DNA from: Actinacidiphila sp. DG2A-62
GTDB lineage: Bacteria; Actinomycetota; Actinomycetes; Streptomycetales; Streptomycetaceae
Length of the DNA stretch: 64,000 nt
Assembly (NCBI RefSeq): GCF_035825295.1
Contig: NZ_JAYMGI010000002.1
Coordinates: 4,753,501 to 4,817,500 of the forward strand
Reading direction: 5' to 3'
Shown: piece by piece, positions 63,315-64,000 of the stretch
How positions within the stretch are numbered: the stretch's first letter is position 1
Layout of the letters: every line of letters begins with the position of its first letter
Notes under the pieces: model-generated
Told to the model about the DNA's origin: nothing
What the model saw: the letters and a program-made list of their open reading frames with translations, nothing else
The model's database searches: none
Translations under genes and position numbers: made by a program

Positions 63315-64000
63315 TCACGCGGAGACGGGGGCGTTTGTGGAAGCGGAGTGGGCGACGACGCGGGAGCGTCGGGGGAGATCGTGTGCCGGGGAGAGCCGGC
63401 GGCCCAGCGCGAGCGCGACGCCGGTGATGCCGAGAGCGCAGAGCACCAGCATGGCGATGTACGCGGTGTAGGCGCCGGCGCCGACGAGGAGGCCGCCCAC
63501 CGCCGGCCCGAGCGCGAGCGCAAGCTGCTTGACCAGCGCGAACGCGGAGTTGTACTGCCCCACCATCCGCGCGGGAGCGAGATCCGCGACGAGCGGCGAC
63601 ACGGTCGGCGCGAGCATCGCCTCGCCCAGCCCGAACAGCGCGTACGTGGAGATGATCGCCGCGACCGCGACGACGTGGTGCCCGTGGACGAGCCCGGAGA
63701 CCCACGCGACGAGCCAGGCCACCGACCAGACCACGCCGACACCCGCGATGACCCGGCTGCGCCTGCGGTACTCGACCAGGCGGAGCACGACGAACTGCGC
63801 GAGCACGATGACCGCCGTGTTCGCGGCCAGCGCGACACCCAGCGTGGCCGGGGAGATGCGCGTGACCTCCACCGCGAAGGCGGACAGGCCCGATTCGAAC
63901 TGCCCGTAGCACGCGAAGAACATCACGAAGCCGAGCACGCACAGCATCACCATCGCCCGGTCCGCGAGCAGGACGCGCCAACCGCCGCCCGGAGCCCCGT
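63315..64000 (-). CDS. MFS transporter, C-terminal part (5' end beyond window)
   Basis: The frame is open through the right edge, so only about the last 228 residues are seen; the ATG at 63953 is internal. The residues form roughly six membrane helices of a major facilitator: WRVLLADRAMVMLCVLGFVM, GVALAANTAVIVLAQFVVLR, an RRRSR loop, and ALFGLGEAMLAPTVSPLVAD followed by GQYNSAFALVKQLALALGPA, as in the drug:H+ antiporter group (MdtH/YajR-like). The cytoplasmic tail ends ASTNAPVSA. The substrate cannot be told. Confidence 0.85.
   Translation of the reverse strand, partial: GAPGGGWRVLLADRAMVMLCVLGFVMFFACYGQFESGLSAFAVEVTRISPATLGVALAANTAVIVLAQFVVLRLVEYRRRSRVIAGVGVVWSVAWLVAWVSGLVHGHHVVAVAAIISTYALFGLGEAMLAPTVSPLVADLAPARMVGQYNSAFALVKQLALALGPAVGGLLVGAGAYTAYIAMLVLCALGITGVALALGRRLSPAHDLPRRSRVVAHSASTNAPVSA

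Overview
The window is chromosomal DNA of very high G+C (third codon positions almost always G or C) with GTG and TTG starts, and it carries bldG with its downstream anti-sigma gene. This points to a Streptomycetaceae member (Streptomyces or a close relative). I see no tRNA, rRNA, CRISPR array, transposase, integrase or prophage. The base call is made from gene content and codon use, not from a database search.

Layout. 1-4.3 kb: tail of an RloB-like defence-type gene cut by the window edge, a YbjN protein, a PIG-V-like mannosyltransferase, two divergent helix-turn-helix genes that share an operator-like box, and a GNAT acetyltransferase. 4.4-16.2 kb: a SulP transporter-carbonic anhydrase fusion, acs, nhaA, a holin-like membrane protein, an EphE-like hydrolase, a MarP-type membrane protease, a CoA-type Nudix hydrolase, nth and crp. 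16.4-27.6 kb: a kynurenine operon (kynA-kynU-formamidase), a DUF3152 metalloprotease-like protein, DUF3151, fba, pyrE, an aldose epimerase, a CoxG-like SRPBCC protein, a CooC-like ATPase and a degenerate Fic-like protein. 28-37.6 kb: a HAD-IB phosphatase, a complete-looking Tad/Flp pilus cluster (ssd/cpaE, tadA, tadB, a frameshifted tadC, a DUF4244 pilin and two TadE-like genes) and a convergent DECH-box helicase. 37.7-51.5 kb: bldG, its anti-sigma partner, hppA, a lipoprotein, a methyltransferase, DUF2752 and TM2 proteins, topA and a transporter-thymidylate kinase fusion. 51.7-64 kb: a frameshifted AfsR/SARP-type regulator, a DsbA-like protein, a membrane-anchored sigma factor with its own zinc-binding anti-sigma-like segment and an extracellular NPCBM domain, a TetR regulator, an NDH-2-like dehydrogenase, a PAS-SpoIIE-ATPase phosphatase, a cluster of dispersed Streptomyces repeats, and the tail of an MFS transporter.

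How it fits together. From memory, the sets acs...marP-nudix-nth...crp, HAD-ssd-tadABC-pilin-tadE...helicase, and topA also lie close together in Mycobacterium tuberculosis (around Rv3646c-Rv3676). The window therefore looks like an old actinobacterial core block, with the kynurenine-fba-pyrE block sitting between crp and the Tad genes. Signalling is prominent: BldG/anti-sigma, Crp with a candidate site ahead of its own gene, a self-contained sigma-sensor protein, an AfsR-like ATPase regulator and a SpoIIE-type phosphatase. The items I would follow first are the one-polypeptide sigma factor/NPCBM sensor, paired DnaA boxes ahead of pyrE and ssd, the two single-base frameshifts, and the CooC-like/CoxG-like/Fic-like neighbourhood.
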